64,000 nucleotides of DNA, from assembly GCA_002428525.1 (NCBI GenBank), contig DIWU01000011.1:1-64000 (forward strand). Reading direction: 5' to 3'. This DNA comes from a bacterium UBP14_UBA6098. GTDB taxonomy: Bacteria; UBP14; UBA6098. Shown here in pieces: positions 57,159 to 64,000 of this stretch. Under the pieces are notes generated by a model that was not told where the DNA came from, did not search any database, and saw nothing but the letters and a program-made list of their open reading frames with translations. How positions within the stretch are numbered: position 1 is the stretch's first letter; each line of letters starts with the position of its first letter. The position numbers were made by a program, and so were the translations under genes.

Positions 57159-58607
57159 CTATTTTAAATAGGCGATTTTCACGGGCTCACAGCCGTTTAT
57201 TCCCAACAAATAAAGACCCGCGGGTGCGCCAAAGGGCGGAGACCATTCCGCAACTCCCGATTGAGCCGGAACCGCTATCCTATCGACAATCCGACCCGTG
57301 ACATCATAAACCCGAACCTCTCTGTTCACAGACGAGGCTGGCTCGAAAGTCAGGCGACATTTGGAATTGAAGGGGTTCGGCGCGGCGACGAGCGATATGG
57401 ACACAGGCGAAACCGGTTCTACAGATTGCAAGGGGGTGCCGCCTAAATAGGCCTCGAGGATTTTATCGGCAAGAATATCTTGAAAACTCGACCTCTGCGA
57501 TTCAGTAGGCGCCGACGACGCCCATTCGTCGAGCTTCAGAGAAACGGAATCGTAAGCCCAATCGACGATAGCCGTAGTGTAGGTCAAAACTCCGCCGCCC
57601 AATGTATCGAGCAGATACCCGGCCTTGAGCCAATAGCTGACCGAGGTGTGCGAAAAAAGCGAATCGTATTTTGCTTTGCACGCGACAAGCAACGGCGAGG
57701 AAGCGCCCCTGCCCTCCGGCGGAGAGGCGTGCGCCGCAGGAAAAACCGGAAACGGCACAGAGGCAACCGGCGCAGTAAAGATGCACCATAAGAGCGAGTT
57801 CTCGGGGTCTTCGCCGATCGCCACGCCCTGCGCGACACCCGCGGCATGGGTGTTGGCGTTGCAAATAGTCTGGACTGAGGTGAACGGGCCGGTGTTAATC
57901 CATCCGGCGGGGAGGCCTGAAAATGTGCCGGTCCAAGGCAGAGGGTAAGGGTCTTGGCCCGGGTAAAGCAAGTCGCTAAGAACGGTCTTAATTATGAACC
58001 GCGCATCGAGGCTGTCTCCGGCGACGGCGTCGGCCATAAGCTGATAAGCCCTGTCCATGCGGTTCTGGCCAACACGCTCGGAGCTTCCTATATAGGCGAA
58101 ATTCGCGTGAACCGCAATACCGAGCGAGTCGGCGTCGTAGCGGGCGTAGGAATGCGGCGCGCATTCGAAGATCGCCGCACCGCCGAAGGCGTCGAATACG
58201 GCGTAGTTCGCGGCGGTCGAGCGGCCGGAGGAGTTCGTCGAGATGAGGATCGCCTCGAAATCATCCACTGTCTGACAGCGCTCGAGGGCGTAATTCATCA
58301 TCGTGCTGTTGTTGAGGCCGCTCCCCGAGCTTGATAGATTATAGGCCGCCGATTGAGTAATGCCAAATCCCGCCTCGCTCTGGCCGAACCAAACACCGGT
58401 GGAACTCACAGCCGTGTTGCCGGCGTAGGCGTAGTAGCCGCTCGGGGTTTGCACCTTGAATTCGAGGCTCCAAGAATCGGTGTCGCGAGTTTTAAAGGCG
58501 ATCGGCCTGCCGTCGCGAGTGGCGGAGCCGGAGGCCACCCCGATAGTGCATTCGGCGAGGGCGATCTGAGCGAGGAACAAAACTATAGCCATAGATATTT
58601 TTCTCAT
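57159..58607 (-). CDS. Secreted Ntn-hydrolase (C45/linear-amide hydrolase-like) with T9SS sorting tail
   Basis: The 482-residue protein has a signal peptide (MRKISMAIVLFLAQIALAE) whose cleavage would expose Cys in CTIGVASGSATRDGRP. That is the N-terminal nucleophile pattern of the penicillin-V-acylase/C45-C69 Ntn-hydrolases, which cut linear amides or peptides. The middle has YALERCQTVDDFEAIL and NYAVFDAFGGAAIFE, consistent with that fold. The C-terminus is a T9SS type A sorting domain (AAPNPFNSKCRLTF, VRVYDVTGRIVD, GLYLLGINGCEPVKI). ATG 58607 was chosen for the signal peptide; a -10 box lies 7 nt upstream and no Shine-Dalgarno sequence exists. The substrate is unknown. Confidence 0.82.
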   Translation of the reverse strand: MRKISMAIVLFLAQIALAECTIGVASGSATRDGRPIAFKTRDTDSWSLEFKVQTPSGYYAYAGNTAVSSTGVWFGQSEAGFGITQSAAYNLSSSGSGLNNSTMMNYALERCQTVDDFEAILISTNSSGRSTAANYAVFDAFGGAAIFECAPHSYARYDADSLGIAVHANFAYIGSSERVGQNRMDRAYQLMADAVAGDSLDARFIIKTVLSDLLYPGQDPYPLPWTGTFSGLPAGWINTGPFTSVQTICNANTHAAGVAQGVAIGEDPENSLLWCIFTAPVASVPFPVFPAAHASPPEGRGASSPLLVACKAKYDSLFSHTSVSYWLKAGYLLDTLGGGVLTYTTAIVDWAYDSVSLKLDEWASSAPTESQRSSFQDILADKILEAYLGGTPLQSVEPVSPVSISLVAAPNPFNSKCRLTFEPASSVNREVRVYDVTGRIVDRIAVPAQSGVAEWSPPFGAPAGLYLLGINGCEPVKIAYLK

Positions 58608-58614
58608 ATCGAAA

Positions 58615-58642
58615 AATATAGCCACAAAGGTCGAATTTGCAA
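58615..58642 (-). promoter_or_regulatory. Promoter of the Ntn-hydrolase gene (leaderless type)
   Basis: On the minus strand TTGCAA (58642-58637), a 16-bp spacer and TATATT (58620-58615) lie 7 nt before the ATG at 58607, so transcription should start at or beside the start codon. Confidence 0.6.
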
Positions 58643-58785
58643 TACTCTGTTTTAAACGGGGCGTTTTGCTTTTCGATCAGGCAGTAAACTATGATTTGGG
58701 CTGTAAAAAAAGCTTTTAATAAACGCCGTTTCTGCATATCTTTATATAATTGGTTTATTTAAAATTCCGAAGCCCGGAGGGAAAA

Positions 58786-59505
58786 TTGAGGTCGGCAATA
58801 CTGATGATTTCGCTCGTCGCGGCGGTGTCGGTCTTTTCGCAAAGCGCGGACACAACACGCGACTGCCCCGAATGCGATCTTCCGCTTAAAGGTTTCACTA
58901 TCGGTGCGTTCTTTGGCGGTGGAACATTCTCCGCCGACACAGACTCCCCGACAGTCTCCGAGGAGATGGGCATCGATGAGATGCCGACCCTCGCGATGCG
59001 CGCGGGTGGAGGCTTGTATTTTTACCCCGGCGGCAGATACAGGATCGGCCTTCTCGGCGGATACAACCGCGCCGGAGCCGGCGAGGGGGATAAATATCTC
59101 CGCGCGGAGGCCTTTTGGGGCGCCCTCGCTACGGATCTGATTCGAACCACCGGCGCTTTCAATATTACCGGAGGGATCGGTGCCGGCGGAGGGATCGCGA
59201 AGGTGACCGGATGCGAGCTTGGCAGTTCGGCCGAGGGAAGCGAGACCTCGCCTATGTTCGCGCTTCTCCCCCGTTTTGGCTTCGAGCTTGCCCTCGGAGA
59301 AACCGGAGCGCTTTCGCTGGAGTTCTCATATCTATGGTTCTTCGGCGAGGATCAAACCGTTCAATGGGATGCGGCCTCGATAGGCGAGGCCGGCGCTAAG
59401 AGGCAGTTTTTATTCTCGCCTATAGATATCGGCGGCCCCTCGCTAACTCTTGGGTTGCAGTTGGGTAGGATTCAAAGGTTGAGAAGTGCTTCGAGTAGTT
59501 ACTAA
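58786..59505 (+). CDS. Outer-membrane protein, small beta-barrel type
   Basis: The ~239-residue product starts at TTG 58786, placed by GGAGG 5 nt upstream and by the signal peptide that follows (MRSAILMISLVAAVSVFSQS). The mature part is glycine-rich with barrel-like strands (LKGFTIGAFFGGGTFSA, YRIGLLGGYNRAG, ALSLEFSYLWFFG), ending in strands LTLGLQLGRIQRL. Its 3' end overlaps the next gene, a lipoprotein, by 20 nt. The pair may form a barrel plus lipoprotein unit. Function is unknown. Confidence 0.75.
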   Translation: MRSAILMISLVAAVSVFSQSADTTRDCPECDLPLKGFTIGAFFGGGTFSADTDSPTVSEEMGIDEMPTLAMRAGGGLYFYPGGRYRIGLLGGYNRAGAGEGDKYLRAEAFWGALATDLIRTTGAFNITGGIGAGGGIAKVTGCELGSSAEGSETSPMFALLPRFGFELALGETGALSLEFSYLWFFGEDQTVQWDAASIGEAGAKRQFLFSPIDIGGPSLTLGLQLGRIQRLRSASSSY

Positions 59506-60211
59506 GGTTTTCATTTTTATAGCTATATTTGTTATAATCTGCTGTTCCTGCTCGGGGCCGAATATCGTCGAACCGGACAATAACCCGAGCGACATCGATG
59601 AAGTGAGCTTCATCGCTACCGATCCCGACGGCAATCTCAAACGAGTGACTATCAACGACAGCCTCAATTCGCCCGCGGAAACCTTGGTTGTTTATCGCGA
59701 AAGCGGGATATCCTTCGAGTGGGAACTCGAGGCCGTCTTCGTGAAATCGCCATGGCAGGCGGTAAGTTTCAAGCTCGACTCACCGGAAAAGACCGCAGAC
59801 CTCGAGTGGGACGGTAGTCGAATCTCGGGTTCTTGCTGGTTTCAAGGTTCGGAGACTAAAACTATAGACCAAAACATTTCGAGCGCTTCGATTCACGCTT
59901 GGTTCGTTTGGGCCGGGTTTTTCGGTCTTCCATGGGGCGATGAGGACTGGGCGATCGATTTCGATATGATCACTTCCGACCTCGATGTTTACGGCTATCG
60001 CGGTTCCTATGACGGCGAGGCCTCGGTTTCCTCGGGAAGCACCGGTGAATCTATCGAGGCTTATCGTTTAAATATCGACGGCAGAGGCCTTATCGGGGTT
60101 TTTTCACCGGATATAATGCTCTATATTTGCAAGGCCGCGCCTAATATACCGGTGTATTGCACAGTCGAGGGCGAGGGCGCGGTTTTCAGGTTTTACGCCG
60201 ATTCGCTTTAG
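59486..60211 (+). CDS. Lipoprotein of unknown function
   Basis: The 241-residue product starts at GTG 59486 with a hydrophobic segment (VFIFIAIFVIICCSCSG) ending in a Cys-rich lipobox, followed by a PDNNPSD linker. The remainder is beta-rich and acidic with a Trp-rich region (IHAWFVWAGFFGLPWGDEDW). It overlaps the preceding outer-membrane gene by 20 nt and its stop overlaps the end of the convergent DUF1858 gene by 4 nt. No family is recognised. Confidence 0.75.
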   Translation: MLRVVTKVFIFIAIFVIICCSCSGPNIVEPDNNPSDIDEVSFIATDPDGNLKRVTINDSLNSPAETLVVYRESGISFEWELEAVFVKSPWQAVSFKLDSPEKTADLEWDGSRISGSCWFQGSETKTIDQNISSASIHAWFVWAGFFGLPWGDEDWAIDFDMITSDLDVYGYRGSYDGEASVSSGSTGESIEAYRLNIDGRGLIGVFSPDIMLYICKAAPNIPVYCTVEGEGAVFRFYADSL

Positions 60212-60426
60212 CTTTGACTCCTTTTGTTAAAGCCTTCGAGGTATTCGTTCAACTCCGCAATCATAAGGGCTGGGTCTTTGCCCTTGGAAAGAATCAACTC
60301 CTCGATTGTCCCCCAAACCGGCTCGCCGCATTGCGTGCAATGGATATGGTGCTCGAGAAGCCATTCGTGCGATTCGGGGAACTCGCGAAGCAGGGTTTCG
60401 ACATACATGTTCGGTTCAACTAACAT
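60208..60426 (-). CDS. DUF1858-domain protein
   Basis: This 72-residue protein fits the short DUF1858 domain that also occurs N-terminally in hybrid-cluster and related redox proteins: a leading helix ETLLREFPESHEWLLEHHIHC, then T-Q-C, giving C-x2-C (C30, C33), and a final helix DPALMIAELNEYLEG. The Cys pair suggests metal or thiol chemistry. It has no Shine-Dalgarno sequence. A promoter ends 9 nt before the ATG and overlaps the start of the divergent AhpD-like gene, so the two genes may be co-regulated. Confidence 0.85.
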   Translation of the reverse strand: MLVEPNMYVETLLREFPESHEWLLEHHIHCTQCGEPVWGTIEELILSKGKDPALMIAELNEYLEGFNKRSQS

Positions 60427-60435
60427 ATTGATTTT

Positions 60436-60463
60436 CTTATAGTTGGAGGTTATCCTATGACAA
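60436..60463 (-). promoter_or_regulatory. Promoter of the DUF1858 gene (near-leaderless)
   Basis: On the minus strand TTGTCA (60463-60458), a 16-bp spacer and TATAAG (60441-60436) end 9 nt before ATG 60426. The -35 box overlaps the ATG of the divergent AhpD-like gene. Confidence 0.5.
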
Positions 60464-60807
60464 TCGACATCGAAAAGGCCAGAGCCTATCGCGAGGCGAT
60501 GAACGAGCGAATCTTCGCCGAGGGGAACACCTCGATCAACCGCTTCTTTCGATTGGACAGCGGCGCTTACGCGGCCGGCGCGCTCGACGCGAAAACCAAA
60601 GAGCTTATGGGTCTTGTCGCGAGCGCGGTTCTTCGTTGCGACGACTGTATTTTCTACCATATAGACCGCTCGATCGCCGAGGGCGCCTCGCGTGAGGAGC
60701 TGATCGAGGCCCTGAATATCTCCCTGATCGTCGGCGGAAGCATCGTGATTCCGCACCTTCGCCGCGCGTTCGAGGCTATCGATGCGCTCCTCGCGGAGCG
60801 CGGTTGA
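60457..60807 (+). CDS. Carboxymuconolactone decarboxylase / AhpD-like protein
   Basis: The 116-residue helical protein has the AhpD-type motif RCDDCIFYHI (C61, C64, H68) within the standard domain, flanked by ELMGLVASAVL and GASREELIEALNISLIVGGSI. Members with a CxxC are thiol reductase-like and can support peroxide defence or redox relay. GGAGG lies 7 nt before the ATG. It diverges from the DUF1858 gene, which also carries a CxxC, and converges tail-to-tail with the DUF3467 gene, stop codons adjacent. Confidence 0.93.
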   Translation: MTIDIEKARAYREAMNERIFAEGNTSINRFFRLDSGAYAAGALDAKTKELMGLVASAVLRCDDCIFYHIDRSIAEGASREELIEALNISLIVGGSIVIPHLRRAFEAIDALLAERG

Positions 60808-61119
60808 TTACATCTCGCTTCCGAAGCCTATTGCGCCCTTGCCGTCCAGCTGTTTGTCCGGGGTTTTAATCTCGCCGAACTGCTTTTCGAATTTGCCGAT
60901 ATTCTCTTCGAGCGCCTTGAGGAGCATCTTTGCGTTCATCGGGGTCATGATGACCCGGCTCTGGACTTTGGCCTTGGGTGCGCCGGGAACCATGCGGGCG
61001 AAATCGATGACAAACTCGCTAGGCGAGTGCGTGAGCATAGCGAAGTTTGCATAGATCCCCTCGGCGACATCGGGCGGAAGCTCGATCTGAAGCTGGCGGG
61101 TCATTCCATCGCGTTCCAT
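60808..61119 (-). CDS. DUF3467 protein
   Basis: The ~103-residue protein matches the DUF3467 family through ADGIYANFAM-like wording (VAEGIYANFAMLTHSPSEF), VIDFARMVPG and AKVQSRVIMTPMNAKMLLKAL. The family is widespread, small and uncharacterised. ATG 61119 is preferred because AAAGG lies 6 nt upstream; ATGs at 61125 and 61140 are also in frame. The C-terminus GKGAIGFGSEM is glycine-rich. It lies opposite the gatE gene across a ~250-bp gap. Confidence 0.88.
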   Translation of the reverse strand: MERDGMTRQLQIELPPDVAEGIYANFAMLTHSPSEFVIDFARMVPGAPKAKVQSRVIMTPMNAKMLLKALEENIGKFEKQFGEIKTPDKQLDGKGAIGFGSEM

Positions 61120-61366
61120 AGTCATCCTTTCGTTTTTCACAAAATATACTCCATCGAAGAGGCCTTTGCAACGGAAAAGGAAACACCGAGTTTGGACATT
61201 CCGGCCTTTTGAATTACCTTTTCACTCCTCTCTTAGCTTTCCTCTGCGGCTTTTCACCTTTTAAAAATAACGCCTTGCAATTTGCCGGTTTTAGAATTAG
61301 AATTGTGATTCTTTTATCGCCGATTATGCGGCATGAAAATAACAACATCTTACAAGCGGTAAAATC

Positions 61367-63358
61367 TTGGAAAACGAAAATAATATCGATTATCGCGAGG
61401 TCGGGCTTATTGTCGGGCTCGAGGTTCACCAGCAACTTCTAACAGAACGCAAGATGTTCTGCCGATGCCCGGCCGGCCTTTACACTAAAGAGCACGACGG
61501 TATCGTGCTTCGTCATATGCGACCTACACTCTCCGAATTGGGCGTCTTCGACGGCGCGGCGCTGATGGAGTTTAAGACCAAAAAGCAGATCATCTATCTG
61601 CTTCACAATACGAATACTTGCACCTACGAAATGGACGACACACCCCCGTTTCTGATGAACGACCAAGCCCTCGATATCTCGATAGAGCAATGCCTTATGC
61701 TAAATATGGACATCGTTGACGAGGTTCATGTCGCGCGGAAGCAGTATCTCGACGGCTCGATCCCAACCGGATTTCAAAGGACGGCGATCGTCGGCGTGAA
61801 CGGGAGCATCCCCTTCAAGGGCAGAGAGCTTGGCATCATTCAGGTGAGTATCGAGGAGGATTCCTGTAGAGAGGTCTCGGACAAGGGGCACCTCATCGTC
61901 TGGCGAACCGACCGCCTCGGGATGCCGCTCGTCGAGATAGTGACGCAACCACAACTTTACACACCCCAAGAGGTCGAGGAGGCGATTCTCCTCATCGGCC
62001 GAATCTGCCGCAGTTCAAACCATGTCCGTTACGGCATCGGCGCGAGCCGGCAGGATGTCAATGTCTCGGTTCGCGGCGGAAGACGCGTCGAGATCAAGGG
62101 CGTGCCGCGCGCGGAGATAGCCGCAAGGCTCGTCCACGGCGAGGCGATTCGGCAGGTCAATCTGCTCAAGCTTATGGAAGAGCTTCACGACCGCGGCCTA
62201 AAAACACCGGAGGATGTCCGCGCGAGGATAACTCATTTCGATGTCACGGCTGAATTTAAAAACTCGCGGCTCTCATTTTTAACCGAAAAGGGCTGGAATA
62301 GGTTTGTGAAGACTGAGAATCGAAGGCCGGAATTCGAGCTCGGTAAGGGCGCGTTCTCTGTTCGAGCTATCAAACTCGGGGGGCTCGCCGGAACACTCAA
62401 TTGGAAAACACAGCCCGGCAAAACCTTCGCCGACGAGCTTCGCGGAAGGATTCGGGTTGTTTGCGGCCTCGATCAGTCCCCGATAATCCTCCACAACGAG
62501 GATTTAAACGGCTACGAAACCGCCCGGCCGCGCTTCAAAGCCATCATGGAAAAACAACTCGCCTGCACAGAAAAAGATTCGCTGGTTATAGTCTGGGGCC
62601 CCGAGGACGACACAATCTCGGCCTGCGAGGAGATATACCTCCGTTATATCGATGCCATCGACGGCATCCCCAATGAGACGAGGCAGGCCTTCGAGGACGG
62701 CCATACGGATTTCGAGCGCATCCTCCCCGGCCCGGACAGGATGTATCCCGACACCGACAGCCCGCCGATTCGGATCACCCGCGACCGCGTCGAACGGATC
62801 AAATCCGCCCTTCAGCCAAGACCGTGGACGCGCGAAAAGCGCTATTCCGAGGCGGGGATTCAGCTCGACACAATCTACTATTTGATAAGAAGAAGCTGGG
62901 CGGATATAGTTGATACCGTAGTCGAACAAGCCGGCGCCGACCTCAAGCAGGCGGGCGTTTTCTTCGGAGAAAAGCTTAAGGGACTTTCCAGAAAGGGCGT
63001 CAAGGTCTCCTCGATCACAAAGGACAGATGGTTAGACCTCTTCCTTCAGTTCGCAAAGAAGCCGGAACTCGCGGAGAACTGGGACAGTTTGGTCCGCTCG
63101 ATGGTCGATTCGCCAGATGCACCGATTTCGAAAGTTGTCAATGAAATAATGAACTCGATCGACGCATCAAACTGGAAGGGCTTCGCGCGAAAAGCCCTCG
63201 CTGAAACGGAGATTTTAGCGACGAAGAAAGACAGCGAAGTCCATCTCAAACTCGCGATGGCTAAGATGATGAGCATCTATCGCGGCCTCGTCTTCGGGCG
63301 GGAGATTGAAAGCTATATTCGCGAAAAAATCGCCGGCGGAAACTCGAGCGAGAACTAA
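61367..63358 (+). CDS. gatE: Glu-tRNA(Gln) amidotransferase subunit E (archaeal type)
   Basis: GatE is the kinase/transamidase and tRNA-binding subunit that converts Glu-tRNA(Gln) to Gln-tRNA(Gln) with ammonia from GatD. The 663-residue protein has the GatB/E cradle (GLIVGLEVHQQL near 13-24, CRCPAGLYTKEHDG, LRHMRPTLSELG, EEDSCREVSDKGHL, RLGMPLVEIVTQPQL), an AspRS-like insertion domain (about 280-400) absent from GatB, and a helical C-terminal tail. TTG at 61367 gives MENENNIDYREVG; the ribosome site is weak. gatD follows after 12 nt. GatDE is classically archaeal, so its presence here suggests horizontal transfer or an ancient trait. Confidence 0.93.
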   Translation: MENENNIDYREVGLIVGLEVHQQLLTERKMFCRCPAGLYTKEHDGIVLRHMRPTLSELGVFDGAALMEFKTKKQIIYLLHNTNTCTYEMDDTPPFLMNDQALDISIEQCLMLNMDIVDEVHVARKQYLDGSIPTGFQRTAIVGVNGSIPFKGRELGIIQVSIEEDSCREVSDKGHLIVWRTDRLGMPLVEIVTQPQLYTPQEVEEAILLIGRICRSSNHVRYGIGASRQDVNVSVRGGRRVEIKGVPRAEIAARLVHGEAIRQVNLLKLMEELHDRGLKTPEDVRARITHFDVTAEFKNSRLSFLTEKGWNRFVKTENRRPEFELGKGAFSVRAIKLGGLAGTLNWKTQPGKTFADELRGRIRVVCGLDQSPIILHNEDLNGYETARPRFKAIMEKQLACTEKDSLVIVWGPEDDTISACEEIYLRYIDAIDGIPNETRQAFEDGHTDFERILPGPDRMYPDTDSPPIRITRDRVERIKSALQPRPWTREKRYSEAGIQLDTIYYLIRRSWADIVDTVVEQAGADLKQAGVFFGEKLKGLSRKGVKVSSITKDRWLDLFLQFAKKPELAENWDSLVRSMVDSPDAPISKVVNEIMNSIDASNWKGFARKALAETEILATKKDSEVHLKLAMAKMMSIYRGLVFGREIESYIREKIAGGNSSEN

Positions 63359-63370
63359 GGAGCCGTTATC

Positions 63371-64000
63371 GTGAGCGAAAATAAAAAGACCGAAATAAAG
63401 GACAAACTCAAAGGTTATAAGGGTCTTGCGCGAGAGCGCCTCGCGGCTTGGGGGGTCGGAGTTTGGAGCGATGTCCGCATCGTCAACGACGCAGGCAGTG
63501 TTTTCGAGGGAGTGATCCTACCCCGAAGCGAGACCTATGACGATCTTCATATCGTGGTCAAACAGAAAACCGGCTACAATGTCGGGATTCATGTCGATCG
63601 CGTGGTCGAAATCGTGGAACTCGGCTATAAAGAAGCGTTCTATCATATGCCCGAAAAGGATTTCCCCGTGAATCCCGCGCTCCCGAATGTCACTCTACTC
63701 GGCACGGGCGGAACAATCGCCTCGAGGCTCGATTATCGCACCGGCGCGGTGATTCCGGCATTCTCGCCGGGTGAGCTTTATTCCGCGGTCCCTGAGCTTG
63801 CGGATATCTGCAACCTCAAGACTCGCATGATCTTCGGAGTCTTTTCGGAGAACATGGCGATGGAGCAATACATCACGCTCTCGAAGGCCATTGTCGAGGA
63901 GATCGAGGCCGGCGCAGACGGGATCGTCATCGGCCATGGCACCGACACAATGGGGCACACCGCCGCAATTCTAAGCTTTATGGTGCAAAACAGCCCCGTG
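63371..64000 (+). CDS. gatD: Glu-tRNA(Gln) amidotransferase subunit D, N-terminal part
   Basis: The first 210 residues of GatD, an L-asparaginase-like glutaminase that feeds ammonia to GatE, are present; the rest is beyond the window edge. It starts at GTG 63371 with AAGGAG 8 nt upstream. A short N-terminal beta domain specific to GatD (about residues 25-95) precedes the asparaginase domain with LLGTGGTIAS (111-118) and GHGTDTM (188-194), which hold the catalytic Thr residues. FSENMAMEQY fits the GatD SENM motif. Together with gatE it forms a two-gene operon. Confidence 0.93.
   Translation, partial: MSENKKTEIKDKLKGYKGLARERLAAWGVGVWSDVRIVNDAGSVFEGVILPRSETYDDLHIVVKQKTGYNVGIHVDRVVEIVELGYKEAFYHMPEKDFPVNPALPNVTLLGTGGTIASRLDYRTGAVIPAFSPGELYSAVPELADICNLKTRMIFGVFSENMAMEQYITLSKAIVEEIEAGADGIVIGHGTDTMGHTAAILSFMVQNSPV

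Noticed and set aside
61209..61442. 77-codon frame between the DUF3467 and gatE genes
   Set aside because: It overlaps the gatE start, has no ribosome-binding site and its translation shows no domain.

Overview
The window comes from an uncultivated Gram-negative bacterium, most likely in or near the FCB (Fibrobacteres-Chlorobi-Bacteroidetes) group. It has LPS and cell-wall genes (lpxD, skp, murI, glmS/glmM), a 1,972-residue homologue of SprA/Sov (the type IX secretion outer-membrane translocon), and several secreted proteins ending in T9SS-like C-terminal domains. It also carries gatE and the start of gatD, the archaeal-type Glu-tRNA(Gln) amidotransferase, which is unexpected in a bacterium. 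No phylum can be assigned from sequence reading alone.

Layout. 0-1.7 kb: the right end of an IS3-family element abuts and apparently truncates a secreted-protein gene; a 0.7-kb intergenic stretch with short repeats and the uvrB terminator follows. 1.7-12.1 kb: uvrB, a FecR-domain/outer-membrane protein, a TetR regulator, a HEAT-like protein, tRNA-Pro(UGG), a broken HATPase-GNAT gene, a DUF3857/transglutaminase protein and a slipin. 12.2-20 kb: sprA, a GAF/HD-GYP protein and an HhH-GPD DNA glycosylase. 20-24.7 kb (minus strand): skp, lpxD, an outer-membrane protein, a ComEC-like metallo-hydrolase lipoprotein and a second lipoprotein. 24.8-28 kb: glmM-like and glmS, i.e. hexosamine supply for peptidoglycan and LPS. 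28-30.2 kb: two direct copies of a structured ~165-bp repeat flank a T9SS-cargo gene. 30.2-33.3 kb: a five-gene overlapping operon (ECF sigma, zinc-finger anti-sigma, YbjQ, YhfC/PrsW-like intramembrane protease, exported protein), preceded by cspA. 33.4-53.3 kb (minus strand): a 20-kb run of four genes with two giant Ig-like repeat surface proteins and two PorV-like-barrel/OmpA fusions. 53.5-56.4 kb: scpA-scpB-rluB-murI. 56.5-61.1 kb: small envelope proteins, an Ntn-hydrolase with a T9SS tail, DUF1858, AhpD-like and DUF3467 proteins. 61.4-64 kb: gatE-gatD, with gatD running off the edge.

How it fits together. SprA, the T9SS-tailed cargo genes and the barrel/OmpA-giant-protein operon suggest an organism that invests heavily in exporting and anchoring very large surface proteins. 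The two giants are paralogues built of strictly alternating A and B modules, and the two barrel/OmpA proteins are also paralogues, so the 20-kb operon looks like a duplicated two-part surface system. Several genes without a Shine-Dalgarno sequence have a -10 box about 7-9 nt before the start codon, suggesting frequent leaderless transcripts beside conventional Shine-Dalgarno genes.
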